Shown here: positions 17,588-25,953 of the stretch, piece after piece
Layout of the letters: every line of letters starts with the position of its first letter
How positions within the stretch are numbered: position 1 is the first letter of the stretch
Origin: Mycolicibacterium tusciae
GTDB lineage: Bacteria > Actinomycetota > Actinomycetes > Mycobacteriales > Mycobacteriaceae
Direction: 5' to 3'
Assembly (NCBI RefSeq): GCF_002086795.1
Contig: NZ_MVIM01000005.1
Span: 62,001-126,000, forward strand
Length of the DNA stretch: 64,000 nt
Notes under the pieces: model-generated
Seen by the model: the letters and a program-made list of their open reading frames with translations, nothing else
Told to the model about the DNA's origin: nothing
The model's database searches: none
Made by a program: the position numbers and the translations under genes

Positions 17588-18396
17588 CAGACGAACTGGC
17601 CGGCAAGGTCGCGATCGTCACCGGAGGCGCGTCGGGTCTAGGGGAAGGGCTGGCACGCAGGTTCGCCGCCGAGGGTGCCAAGGTACTGATCGGCGACGTC
17701 GACACCGAAAGCGGTGCCGCACTTGCCGCAGACATCGGTGCCAATGCAGTGTTCGTCGAAGCCGACGTGTCCGACGTCGATCAGGTGAGTGCCCTGGTGT
17801 CGACGGCCGTCGACCGTTTGGGCGGCCTGCACGTCATGGTCAACAACGCGGGGGTGTCGGGCACGATGCACCGCCGGTTCCTCGACGACGACCTTGCGGA
17901 CTTCCACAAGGTGATGGCGGTCAACGTGCTGGCGGTGATGGCGGGAACCCGTGACGCAGCGCGACACATGTCGCAGCACCTCGGCGGTTCGATCATCAAC
18001 CTGACGTCGATCGGCGGCATCCAGGCCGGCGGCGGCGTGATGACGTACCGGGCGTCGAAGGCGGCCGTCATCCAGTTCACCAAGTCGGCAGCAATCGAGT
18101 TGGCGCACTACGAGATTCGGGTGAACGCCATCGCGCCCGGCAACATCCGAACCGCGATCGTGCGCAAGTCGGCGACGGGGGCGGACCTCGAGAAGCTGGA
18201 ACAGTTCGAGGCGAAGATCCGCGAGCAGATGCGCAACGACCGCCCACTCAAACGCGAGGGCACGATGGAGGACGTCGCCGAAGCAGCGCTGTACTTCGCC
18301 ACCGACCGCTCACGCTATGTCACCGGCACCGTCCTGCCGATCGACGGCGGCACGTCCGCGGGCAAGGTCGTCCCGCGTAAGCCCAAGTCCGACTAG
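17584..18396 (+). CDS. Short-chain dehydrogenase/reductase
   Basis: A 270-residue classical SDR. TGGASGLGEG lies at about residue 12, NNAG at about 87, Ser in NLTSIGGIQ at about 140, and the catalytic Tyr-Lys pair in TYRASKAAVIQF at about 155-159. Asp after strand 2 (LIGDVDTESG) suggests NAD(H). The C-terminal extension PRKPKSD is short and charged. It is the last gene of the ten-gene operon beginning at 7802. Its stop overlaps by 4 nt the stop of the convergent hydrolase at 18393. Its substrate is probably an alcohol or ketone intermediate of the same pathway. Confidence 0.86.
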   Translation: MTDELAGKVAIVTGGASGLGEGLARRFAAEGAKVLIGDVDTESGAALAADIGANAVFVEADVSDVDQVSALVSTAVDRLGGLHVMVNNAGVSGTMHRRFLDDDLADFHKVMAVNVLAVMAGTRDAARHMSQHLGGSIINLTSIGGIQAGGGVMTYRASKAAVIQFTKSAAIELAHYEIRVNAIAPGNIRTAIVRKSATGADLEKLEQFEAKIREQMRNDRPLKREGTMEDVAEAALYFATDRSRYVTGTVLPIDGGTSAGKVVPRKPKSD

Positions 18397-19115
18397 CGGC
18401 CCTCGTCGGCGCGGTCGGCATGTTCGGCGACCAGCCGGGGGTATCGGCCGCGGTCGGGTCGAAAGATGTCGTGGGGCGAGTCGGGGAAATCGACCAGCTG
18501 CGCGTGCGGGAACAGCGTCCGGTATCGCGACCACTGCGCATCGCCCACCAGGAGGCGTTCGCGGCTGCGAACGGCGAGCAGCGGAAGTTGTTCTCGGGCA
18601 AGACGACCCCACATCGACCGCTCCTGTGCGGCGAAAAACGTCTTGTTGGCGGCGTCCACGTCGAGCCGCTCGCTCACCGGCGTTCCGCGCCAGCGACCGG
18701 CGAGCAGCCGGCGCGACATCTCGGGAGTCAGCACCTTCTCCTCGGGCACGTAGTCGCCGATCGCTACGGAGCGAATGCGTTCGAAGTTCGCGAGCGCCCA
18801 CGTCAGCGCGTAGGTCGTGCCCCGAGAGAACGTCACCACGTGAACCGGCCCGTCGGTGATGGCGTCGACCACCGCGCCGACGTCGGTGCTCAAGGTGGTC
18901 GCGTCATATCCGCTCACGGGAGCGCTGCTGCGACCATGGCCCCGCAGGTCGATCACGACGGTTCGGCGGCCGAACAGGGACAGGACTTCGGCGTAGTCCT
19001 CGGCCACGCACGTCATGCCGGGCACGAAGACCACGGGCGCGCCACCGTCGTCGCCGCCGGAGTCGAGGTAGTGGATGCGGGCGTCGCGGTTGTCGGTGAA
19101 TCGCGAGTTGGGCAT
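18393..19115 (-). CDS. Alpha/beta hydrolase
   Basis: About 240 residues with an alpha/beta-hydrolase layout: VPGMTCVAEDYAEVL near residue 32, VIDLRGHGRSSAP near 53, and the catalytic His in DSPHDIFRPDRG near 218. The nucleophile elbow reads VTFSRGTT near residue 93, so the usual first Gly of GxSxG is Thr-Phe; this is unusual but tolerated in some subgroups. I chose ATG 19115 (MPNSRFTDNRDARIHYLDSG), which starts right at the domain; ATG 19175 would cross most of the divergent promoter region. It is divergent from a TetR gene, with a palindrome at 19183-19206 between them. Confidence 0.8.
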   Translation of the reverse strand: MPNSRFTDNRDARIHYLDSGGDDGGAPVVFVPGMTCVAEDYAEVLSLFGRRTVVIDLRGHGRSSAPVSGYDATTLSTDVGAVVDAITDGPVHVVTFSRGTTYALTWALANFERIRSVAIGDYVPEEKVLTPEMSRRLLAGRWRGTPVSERLDVDAANKTFFAAQERSMWGRLAREQLPLLAVRSRERLLVGDAQWSRYRTLFPHAQLVDFPDSPHDIFRPDRGRYPRLVAEHADRADEGR

Positions 19116-19182
19116 GGTCAGCGGGACTCTATGCGGTGGCGGCATCGGCGCAGGCGGGAGGCCCGTAATCGCCACCGGACGG

Positions 19183-19206
19183 ATTAAATCAGTCGCTTGA
19201 CTTAAT
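19183..19206. promoter_or_regulatory. TetR-type operator in a divergent promoter
   Basis: The arms ATTAAATCA (19183-19191) and TGACTTAAT (19198-19206) pair with one mismatch across a 6-bp spacer. It lies between the hydrolase start at 19115 and the TetR start near 19220. It is AT-rich compared with the surrounding DNA, as expected for a promoter. A shorter inverted repeat, ATCAGTC (19188-19194) with GACTGAT (19222-19228), overlaps it. It is the probable binding site of the adjacent TetR protein. Confidence 0.65.
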
Positions 19207-19219
19207 CGCTTCGGCGCGG

Positions 19220-19906
19220 TTGACTGATCCCGTGACCACTGCCAGCAGGACCGTTCGGACCGAGCGCGCCAGCATCACGCGCGAGGCGATCCTCGCTGCG
19301 GCCGAACGGTTGTTCGCCGAACACGGTGTGTACGCGGTTTCCAACAGGCAGGTCAGCGAGGCCGCCGGGCAGGGGAACAACGCCGCGGTCGGCTACCACT
19401 TCGGCACCAAGACCGACCTCGTGCGCGCGATCGAGCAGAAGCATCGCGTGCCCATGGAGCGAATGCTGGCGCGAATGGTCGCCGACACGGCCGACTCGAC
19501 CGACTTGCGGGACTGGATCGCATGTTTGGTGTGCTCACTCACCGACCACCTCGATCAGCTCGGGAACCCGACCTGGTATGCGCGTTTCGCCGCCCAGGCG
19601 CTCGCCGACCCGGCCTACCAGAAGATCGTGGTGAAGGACGCGCTGGCTTCGCCCTCGGTGCTGCTGGTCGTGCAGGGCATCACACGCTGCCTGCCCGACC
19701 TGCCGATGACCGTCGTCACCGAGCGCAACATCATGGTCCGCAACCTGATGATGCACACCTGCGCCGACTTCGAGCGCGCGTTCGCCGAGGGCGCGCACAT
19801 TACTCACAGTTCGCCGATGCCACGAACCACCTGGAGCTCGGTCGCTTCCGGACTCATCGACGCGATCGTGGGCCTCTGGCAGGCGCCCGTCACGGAGCGG
19901 CCGTGA
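19220..19906 (+). CDS. TetR-family transcriptional regulator
   Basis: About 224-228 residues. The helix-turn-helix region is at about residues 15-60: TREAILAAAERLFAEHGVYA, VSNRQVSEAAGQGNNAAVGY and HFGTKTDLVRAI. The recognition helix ends VGYHFGTK, typical of TetR. The start is uncertain: TTG 19220 or GTG 19232. It is the first gene of the operon running to 29172 and overlaps the ferredoxin gene by GTGA, so the regulator is co-transcribed with its likely target enzymes. The divergent palindrome at 19183-19206 is the likely operator. The ligand is probably a substrate or CoA intermediate of the pathway, but this is inference. Confidence 0.86.
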   Translation: MTDPVTTASRTVRTERASITREAILAAAERLFAEHGVYAVSNRQVSEAAGQGNNAAVGYHFGTKTDLVRAIEQKHRVPMERMLARMVADTADSTDLRDWIACLVCSLTDHLDQLGNPTWYARFAAQALADPAYQKIVVKDALASPSVLLVVQGITRCLPDLPMTVVTERNIMVRNLMMHTCADFERAFAEGAHITHSSPMPRTTWSSVASGLIDAIVGLWQAPVTERP

Positions 19907-20097
19907 AGGTAAGTGTCGACCAGGACAGGTGCGTGTCCTCTGGGATGTGCGTGATGAACGCGGGCGACGTGTTCGACCAGCGCGACGACGACGGTGTGGT
20001 CGAGCTTCTCGTCGAGGAGCCAGGACCCGATCAAGCCGAAGAAACCCGAAAGGCCGCCGCGGCTTGCCCAGCGCTGGCCATTCATATCGAGGAATGA
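19903..20097 (+). CDS. 3Fe-4S ferredoxin, P450 redox partner
   Basis: A 64-residue ferredoxin. Cys10 and Cys16 lie in DRCVSSGMCVMNAGDVF, and a third Cys lies in AAACPALAI near residue 55. This is the three-Cys pattern of mycobacterial 3Fe-4S ferredoxins that reduce P450s. It starts at GTG 19903 in a GTGA overlap with the TetR gene and is followed 10 nt later by a P450 gene, the standard pairing. The reductase that would feed it is not in the window. Confidence 0.9.
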   Translation: MKVSVDQDRCVSSGMCVMNAGDVFDQRDDDGVVELLVEEPGPDQAEETRKAAAACPALAIHIEE

Positions 20098-20107
20098 CGG
20101 AGAATTC

Positions 20108-21343
20108 ATGTCAGACACCCTTGCCACAGAACACGTTTCGGCCGACGTCCCCGAGTACCCGATGGAAAGGGCCGCCCGCTGCCCGTTCGCGCCGCCGCTG
20201 CCGATGCTCGAGATGGGTGAGGCCAAGCCGCTGTCGCGGGTGCGGATCTGGAACGGCACCACGCCGTGGCTGGTCACCGGCCACGAGGTGGCGCGGGCGC
20301 TGTTCTCGGATTCTCGCGTCAGCGTGGACGACCGGCGTGAGGGGTTCCCGCACTGGAACGAGCACATGCTGTCGACGGTGAACAAGCGGCCGCGGTCGGT
20401 GTTCACCTCCGACGCCGAGGAGCACACCCGATTCCGCCGGATGCTGTCGAAGCCGTTCACATTCAAGCGTGTCGAGGCCCTGCGTGCCACCATCCAGGAA
20501 GTCACCGACGAGTGCATCGACGACGTCCTTGGGGGCCCGCAACCCGCCGACATCGTGGCCAAACTCGCGCTGCCGGTGCCGACGAAGGTCATCAGCGAGA
20601 TGCTCGGCGTCCCCTACGAGGACCACGAGTTCTTCCAGCACCACGCCAACGTCGGGTTGGCCCGCTACGCGTCCGCGGAAGAAGGCCAGAAGGGGGCGAT
20701 GAGCCTCCACAAGTACCTCATCGATCTGGTCGAGAAGAAGATGGAGAACCCGTCCGAGGACGCGGTCTCCGACCTGGCCGAACGGGTGACCGCGGGCGAG
20801 ATCAGCGTGAAGGAGGCCGCCCAGTTGGGCACCGGCCTGCTGATCGCCGGTCACGAGACGACGGCGAACATGATCGGTATCGGCGTGCTCGCCCTGCTGG
20901 AGAACCCCGAACAGGCTGCACTGCTTCGCGATTCCGACGATCCGAAGTTCATCGCGAATGCCGCCGAAGAGCTGATGCGTTACCTGTCGATCATCCAGAA
21001 CGGGCAGCGCCGGGTGGCGATCGAGGACATCGAGATCGCCGGAGAGACCATCCGTGCGGGCGAGGGCATCATCATCGATCTCGCGCCGGCGAACTGGGAC
21101 GCGAGCGCCTACCCGGAACCGGAGAAGCTGGACTTCACCCGCGATGCCGGTCAGCAACTCGGTTTCGGCTACGGCCGGCATCAGTGCGTTGGTCAGCAGC
21201 TCGCCCGCGCCGAACTGCAGATCGTCTTCCACACCCTGCTGCGCCGTATCCCTACGCTCAAGCTGGCGATTCCGTTCGACGAGGTGCCCTTCAAGCACGA
21301 CCGCCTCGCCTATGGCGTTTACGAACTTCCGGTGACCTGGTAG
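20108..21343 (+). CDS. Cytochrome P450
   Basis: A 411-residue soluble bacterial P450. The I-helix oxygen-binding motif is AGHETT at 247-252, the ExxR is EELMR at 287-291, and the heme-binding loop FGYGRHQCVGQ has Cys360 as thiolate ligand. I chose ATG 20108 (MSDTLATEHVSADVPEYPME), which is near the ferredoxin stop; a longer reading in frame overlaps the ferredoxin. The sequence resembles the CYP105-like class, but I cannot place it exactly. It probably hydroxylates a hydrophobic substrate using the ferredoxin encoded just upstream. It sits in an operon with amidohydrolase and CoA-ester enzymes. Confidence 0.92.
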   Translation: MSDTLATEHVSADVPEYPMERAARCPFAPPLPMLEMGEAKPLSRVRIWNGTTPWLVTGHEVARALFSDSRVSVDDRREGFPHWNEHMLSTVNKRPRSVFTSDAEEHTRFRRMLSKPFTFKRVEALRATIQEVTDECIDDVLGGPQPADIVAKLALPVPTKVISEMLGVPYEDHEFFQHHANVGLARYASAEEGQKGAMSLHKYLIDLVEKKMENPSEDAVSDLAERVTAGEISVKEAAQLGTGLLIAGHETTANMIGIGVLALLENPEQAALLRDSDDPKFIANAAEELMRYLSIIQNGQRRVAIEDIEIAGETIRAGEGIIIDLAPANWDASAYPEPEKLDFTRDAGQQLGFGYGRHQCVGQQLARAELQIVFHTLLRRIPTLKLAIPFDEVPFKHDRLAYGVYELPVTW

Positions 21344-21385
21344 TCACCAACAGCCTTATCCGACAGCCCGATTGGAGTACCGACG

Positions 21386-22582
21386 ATGTCAACCCCAACA
21401 GTGCCACCGCCCGCCCACCCCCCAATTACCCTTTATCCGCCGGAGGGATTCGGCGCCCCCAAGAACCGCCAGGGGCACGCCTCGGAGGGCGGGCTCACTG
21501 GGCTTCCCGGGGGGACCGAGATCTTTTCGGCGGACAACCACATCTCGGTCGCCGACGACATTTTCTACGAGCGATTCCCCGAGGAACTGAAGGGCGCCGC
21601 GCCGCGCATCTGGTACGAGGACGGCGCGTACATGGTCGGCATGAAGGGCAAGGCCTGGACGGGCGGCGACTTCGGCCGCGTGCTCATGCAGTACGACGAT
21701 CTCGCCGGTGCCGCCTCCAACAACATCGAAGCGCGAATCCGTGAGCTCAAAGAGGACGGCATCGACACGGAGCTGGCCTTCCCGAACGCGGTACTGGCGT
21801 TGTTCCACTACCCCGACAAGTCGCTGCGGGAGCGCGTGTTTCGGATCTACAACGAACACATCGCCGACCTGCAGGAGCGATCCAACGGTCACTTCTACGG
21901 CGTCGGATTGATCAACTGGTGGGATCCCAAGGGCACCAAAAGCACCCTCGAGGAACTGAAAGCCCTTGGGCTCAAGACATTCCTGCTGCCGCTGAATCCC
22001 GGCAAGGACGACGAGGGCAACATCTACGACTACGGCAGCACCGACATGGATGCGGTGTGGGACGAGATCGAGGCTTCCGGCGTCCCAGTCAGCCACCACA
22101 TCGGGGAGACGCCACCCAAGACGCCGTGCCAGAACAACAGTGTCGTGGTGGGCATGATGGTCAACGTCGACTCCTTCCGCGAACAATTCGCCAAGTACGT
22201 GTTCTCCGGAATCCTCGACCGGCATCCGTCACTGAAGATCGGCTGGTTCGAGGGTGGGATCGCCTGGGTGCCAACCGCACTGCAAGACGCCGAGCACATG
22301 CTGGCTTCCTACCGGCACATGTTCAACCACGAACTGCAACACGACGTCCGCCACTACTGGGACAACCACATGTGTGCCTCGTTCATGGTCGATCCGCTCG
22401 GCCTCCAGCTCATCGACCGCATCGGAGTCGACAACGTGATGTGGTCGTCGGACTACCCACACAACGAGAGCACCTTCGGCTACAGCGAGAAGTCGTTGGC
22501 CGCGGTCGTCGACGCGGTAGGCCCTGAGGCCGCGGTGAAGATCGTGTCCACCAACATCAAGAAGTTCCTGGGTATCTCGTGA
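21386..22582 (+). CDS. Amidohydrolase-2 family metal-dependent hydrolase
   Basis: A 398-residue TIM-barrel metallohydrolase. The N-terminal metal motif is SADNHISVADDIF (Asp-x-His) near residue 50. Other expected ligands are His near residue 238 (VSHHIGETPPK) and Asp in WSSDYPHNEST near 355. The family includes hydrolases and non-oxidative decarboxylases (ACMSD-like). It is one of three related proteins in this window; the others are at 38398-39654 and 42963-44108. It overlaps the next gene by GTGA and follows the P450. Substrate is unknown; a cyclic amide, lactone or carboxylated intermediate is possible. Confidence 0.87.
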   Translation: MSTPTVPPPAHPPITLYPPEGFGAPKNRQGHASEGGLTGLPGGTEIFSADNHISVADDIFYERFPEELKGAAPRIWYEDGAYMVGMKGKAWTGGDFGRVLMQYDDLAGAASNNIEARIRELKEDGIDTELAFPNAVLALFHYPDKSLRERVFRIYNEHIADLQERSNGHFYGVGLINWWDPKGTKSTLEELKALGLKTFLLPLNPGKDDEGNIYDYGSTDMDAVWDEIEASGVPVSHHIGETPPKTPCQNNSVVVGMMVNVDSFREQFAKYVFSGILDRHPSLKIGWFEGGIAWVPTALQDAEHMLASYRHMFNHELQHDVRHYWDNHMCASFMVDPLGLQLIDRIGVDNVMWSSDYPHNESTFGYSEKSLAAVVDAVGPEAAVKIVSTNIKKFLGIS

Positions 22583-23829
22583 CAGCCGTGTCGTCTCCGT
22601 CGTCAGCGGGTCTGGCTCTGCTCGACATTCCAGATCTGCCGGATCGCGCCAGAATGTACCGCGAATGCGGTGCCCGCCTGCGCGATTCCATGCGGGAGAA
22701 GGGCGTCGACGCGCTCGTATTACTCGGCAACGGCAACGTCGTTTACGCCACCGGCGCGAGTTGGCCTCTGCTCGACGCAGGGCTGTCCCATGTCGAGCGC
22801 CCGGTCGCGATCGTGCTCGCCGACGATGAGCATCCGCACCTGTACATGCCGTTCGCCGAGGGCAGCGCGTTCGACACCGAGATTCCCGCGGACCACATCC
22901 ACGGTCCGCTGTACCTCGAATTCGACGAGGGCGTCGACCATTTCGCGAAGGTGCTCGCGGGCCTGGTCCCGACGGGTGCCTCCGTCGCGGTTGACGAGCT
23001 CACCGGGGCCATGCGACGAGCCGCTGAACGGCTGTTCCCCGCCGGGCCGCCAACAGATGCCGCGCTCGTCGTGGGTCCTGCCAAGCTGGTCAAGACCGTG
23101 GATCAGATCGCCGCCGTCAGAAGGGCCTGCCGCATCACTGAGCAGGCTCTGCTCGATGTCCAACCGTTGGTCGCCCCGGGCGTGAGCCAGATGGACCTCT
23201 CGGCGCGATTCGTGCGGCGCGCCTTCGAGCTTGGCGCCACGACGAACATGATCGAAGGCATCTGGCAGGTGATGCCGACTACCCGTAGCAGCGGTGCGGT
23301 CTGGACGACCACCGGCGACCTGGCGCTGCCGCTGCTGCCCACCGAGAAGCCGTTGGCCAAGGGCGACGTGCTGTGGACCGATATCAGCATCACGTTCGAG
23401 GGGTACTGCTCCGATTGGGGCCGCACCTGGGTGGTGGGGCAGGACCCTACGCCCGAGCAGAACGCGAACTTCGCAAAGTGGCGGTCGATTCTCGACGCCG
23501 TGCTCGCCGTGACGAAGGCCGGCGCGACGGGCGGTGACCTGGCACGCGCGGCCATTGCGGCCAACGGCGGCACCAAGCCGTGGCTGCCGCACTTCTACCT
23601 GGGCCACGGCATCGGCACCAACGCCGCCGAAATGCCGATGATCGGAACGGATCTCGGCGAGCAGTTCGACGACAACTTTGTGTTCCCGGCTGGCATGCTG
23701 CTCGTGCTCGAGCCCGTCGTGTGGGAGGACGGCACCGGCGGCTACCGCGCTGAGGAGATCGTGATCATCACCGAGGGTGGCTACCAGTCCATCACCGATT
23801 ACCCCTACGCACCCTACGGACCGAGTTGA
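22579..23829 (+). CDS. M24-family metallopeptidase (Xaa-Pro aminopeptidase type)
   Basis: A 416-residue pita-bread protein. An N-terminal creatinase-like domain (about 20-165) precedes the catalytic domain. All five usual metal ligands are visible: Asp268 and Asp279 (TDISITFEGYCSDWGRT), His343 (YLGHGIGT), Glu378 (LEPVV) and Glu392 (RAEEIV). It is therefore probably an active metallo-hydrolase, cleaving an amide next to Pro or a related small substrate. GTG 22579 overlaps the amidohydrolase stop. It is followed after 3 nt by a shorter paralogue that lacks most of these ligands. A role in catabolism of a small amide-containing compound is possible. Confidence 0.87.
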   Translation: MTAVSSPSSAGLALLDIPDLPDRARMYRECGARLRDSMREKGVDALVLLGNGNVVYATGASWPLLDAGLSHVERPVAIVLADDEHPHLYMPFAEGSAFDTEIPADHIHGPLYLEFDEGVDHFAKVLAGLVPTGASVAVDELTGAMRRAAERLFPAGPPTDAALVVGPAKLVKTVDQIAAVRRACRITEQALLDVQPLVAPGVSQMDLSARFVRRAFELGATTNMIEGIWQVMPTTRSSGAVWTTTGDLALPLLPTEKPLAKGDVLWTDISITFEGYCSDWGRTWVVGQDPTPEQNANFAKWRSILDAVLAVTKAGATGGDLARAAIAANGGTKPWLPHFYLGHGIGTNAAEMPMIGTDLGEQFDDNFVFPAGMLLVLEPVVWEDGTGGYRAEEIVIITEGGYQSITDYPYAPYGPS

Positions 23830-23832
23830 CCC

Positions 23833-24969
23833 ATGGCTGAAGAAATCGTCCCCGACGACCTCGCCCTGCGCACGGGCCGGCGTGAGCGCGCCATCGCTGC
23901 GATGGACGCCCACGATCTCGACGTTCTGGTACTGGGGCGCCAGGCCAATGTCCGTTACGTGACGGGTGCGCCGCAACTCTGGGTGGCGGGCACCCGTCCC
24001 TTCGCGCCGATCTGCGTGCTGGTGCGCGCCACAGGTGAAATCCACCTCAACAGCACGTGGGATGAAGGCATTCCCGAGGAGATCGGCCACGACCATCTCT
24101 ACGGACTGGCCTGGAACCCCATGACCATCGTCGACGTGCTCAAGGGCATCGACGGCGCGGCGACGGCGCGACGCGTCGGAACCGACGCCATGTCGCCGTC
24201 GTTCGCGCAGCTGCTGCCGCTTGCGTTCCCCAACGCGGAACTCCTTGATGCCGAGGTTGCGATGAAGGCCGCCCGGCGGATCAAGACGCCCGACGAGATC
24301 CGGGTCCTGCGAGGCGCTCTCGGCGTCGCCGGGCGCGGGCTGGCGGCGGCGGTATCGGCGCTCGCGGTGGGCACCACCGAACAGGCACTCAACGGCGTCC
24401 TCATGGAGGCGATGACCGCGGGCGGATACAGCACCTCGGCGACCCAAGACGGCGCGTGGATCACATCGCCCGAGCACTCGTGGCGCGTCGGTCGGCGCGA
24501 CCGCAGGATCGCCGAGGGGGACCTGGTGGCCTTCGCCGCCGGCGCGCTTGCCGACGGTTACGTGGGTGAGGTCGGCAGGACATGGCCCGTCGGTGACGTT
24601 CGCGGCGCCGATGCGCTCTTCGGTCGGTCGAATGAGCTGTGGGAGAGGCTGATCGACGCGTGCCGACCCGGCGCTTCGGCCGGCGGTCTGCTTGCGGCCT
24701 ACGATGCCGCGGGTGAGGCACTGCCGCCGATACCCGTGGCACACGGTCTCGGCCTCGGCTTCGACCCACCGGTGATCTCGCCCGACCTGCCGCAGACCTC
24801 GGCTGACGAACGGCTCGAGCCGGGCACCGTGCTCGCCGTCACCGCCTACGTGTGGGAACGGGGCGTCGGGGCGGTCTTCCGTCGCGACGCCGTACTCATC
24901 ACCGACACCGGAGCCGAAGTGCTCACGGCCAGCCCCTCGCCGGCGCAGGCCGCTGCCGGAATCAGCTGA
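23833..24969 (+). CDS. M24-family protein lacking the metal ligands
   Basis: A 378-residue pita-bread fold protein in tandem with the M24 peptidase just upstream. Aligned by eye with it, the metal ligands are changed: Asp to Ala235 (AFAAGAL), Asp to Glu246 (GEVGRTW), Glu to Thr337 (LAVTAYV) and Glu to Asp352 (FRRDAV); only His304 (VAHGLGLG) is kept. Creatinase itself works without metal in the same fold, so this could be a metal-free amidinohydrolase-like enzyme or a non-catalytic partner of its neighbour. The start at ATG 23833 is 3 nt after the upstream stop. Reading frame and codon use look intact, so it is not a decaying gene. Confidence 0.82.
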   Translation: MAEEIVPDDLALRTGRRERAIAAMDAHDLDVLVLGRQANVRYVTGAPQLWVAGTRPFAPICVLVRATGEIHLNSTWDEGIPEEIGHDHLYGLAWNPMTIVDVLKGIDGAATARRVGTDAMSPSFAQLLPLAFPNAELLDAEVAMKAARRIKTPDEIRVLRGALGVAGRGLAAAVSALAVGTTEQALNGVLMEAMTAGGYSTSATQDGAWITSPEHSWRVGRRDRRIAEGDLVAFAAGALADGYVGEVGRTWPVGDVRGADALFGRSNELWERLIDACRPGASAGGLLAAYDAAGEALPPIPVAHGLGLGFDPPVISPDLPQTSADERLEPGTVLAVTAYVWERGVGAVFRRDAVLITDTGAEVLTASPSPAQAAAGIS

Positions 24970-24979
24970 AGGAGAACCC

Positions 24980-25948
24980 ATGTCTGAGAACGGCAGTCGA
25001 CCATCCCCAGAAGAGCTCATCCTCTACGACAAGGACCCGAAGACCAAGATCGCGACGATCACCTTCAATCGTCCCGAGTACCTCAACGCACCGACATCGA
25101 TGGCACGGCTGCGGTACGCGGATCTGCTGCGCGCGGCGACCGTCGACAACGATGTCAAGGTCGTCGTGATCCGCGGCGTCGGTGACAACCTCGGAAGCGG
25201 TGCCGACCTTCCGGAGTTCATGGAGGGGTACGACAACACCGACCTGCGACTGGCCGAGCTGCGGCTGGAGGACGACGGAGTCGGCGAGGTGAACTATCCG
25301 CCGTCGGGAACGTTCCGCAGCGGGGCGACAATCAGCGCGTGGTACGCGAACGTGCAGGCGGGCAATCGGCCGCTGCAGGAGCTGAAGAAAATCAGCATCG
25401 TCGAGGCCAAGGGCTACTGCTACGGCTGGCATTTCTACCAATGCGCCGACGCGGATCTGGTGATCTCCTCCGATGACGCCCTTTTCGGGCACCCCTCGTT
25501 CCGCTACTACGGCTGGGGACCGCGCATGTGGACGTGGATCCAGATGATGGGTCTGCGCAAGTTCCAGGAGATGGTCTTCACCGGGCGCCCGTTCACCGCC
25601 GCCGAGATGTACGACTGCAACTTCCTCAACAAGGTGGTGGCGCGGGATCAGCTCGAGGCTGAGGTCGACAAGTATGCGCGCGCGTGCGCCCGAAACCGGC
25701 CCGTCGACACCGTGTTCCAACAGAAGATCTTCTTCGAGGTCTACAAGCAGCACCAGGGCGAGTACATGGGCAGCCTGCTGTCGGCGTTCTTCGAATCCAT
25801 GGGTAGCGGTGTCGCCAACGACGATTCGGACGATCTCGACATGATGGAGTCAATCGACAGCGGGCTGGCCGCCGCGGTCAACGACAACGACAGCAAATTC
25901 CCGCCGGACTTCCGGCTGAGCAAGTCGAACCGCAAGAAGGACACGTAA
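24980..25948 (+). CDS. Enoyl-CoA hydratase/isomerase family protein
   Basis: A 322-residue crotonase-fold protein. It has TITFNRPEYLNAPTSMARLR near residue 28 and the CoA-binding stretch VVVIRGVGDNLGSGADLPEF near residue 60, with an oxyanion-hole Gly pair. The family hydrates or isomerises acyl-CoA double bonds. It has a long middle insert, at about 80-130, compared with typical 260-residue members, so it may be a specialised subgroup. GGAGA precedes the ATG. It lies between the M24-like gene and the double CaiB gene in the operon, which marks the pathway as using CoA esters. Confidence 0.86.
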   Translation: MSENGSRPSPEELILYDKDPKTKIATITFNRPEYLNAPTSMARLRYADLLRAATVDNDVKVVVIRGVGDNLGSGADLPEFMEGYDNTDLRLAELRLEDDGVGEVNYPPSGTFRSGATISAWYANVQAGNRPLQELKKISIVEAKGYCYGWHFYQCADADLVISSDDALFGHPSFRYYGWGPRMWTWIQMMGLRKFQEMVFTGRPFTAAEMYDCNFLNKVVARDQLEAEVDKYARACARNRPVDTVFQQKIFFEVYKQHQGEYMGSLLSAFFESMGSGVANDDSDDLDMMESIDSGLAAAVNDNDSKFPPDFRLSKSNRKKDT

Positions 25949-25953
25949 CACCT

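Noticed and set aside
22720..25020. Very long (766-codon) minus-strand frame opposite the M24 genes
   Set aside because: The opposite strand codes for two M24 proteins with clear motifs, while this translation is low-complexity Arg/Gly/His-rich.
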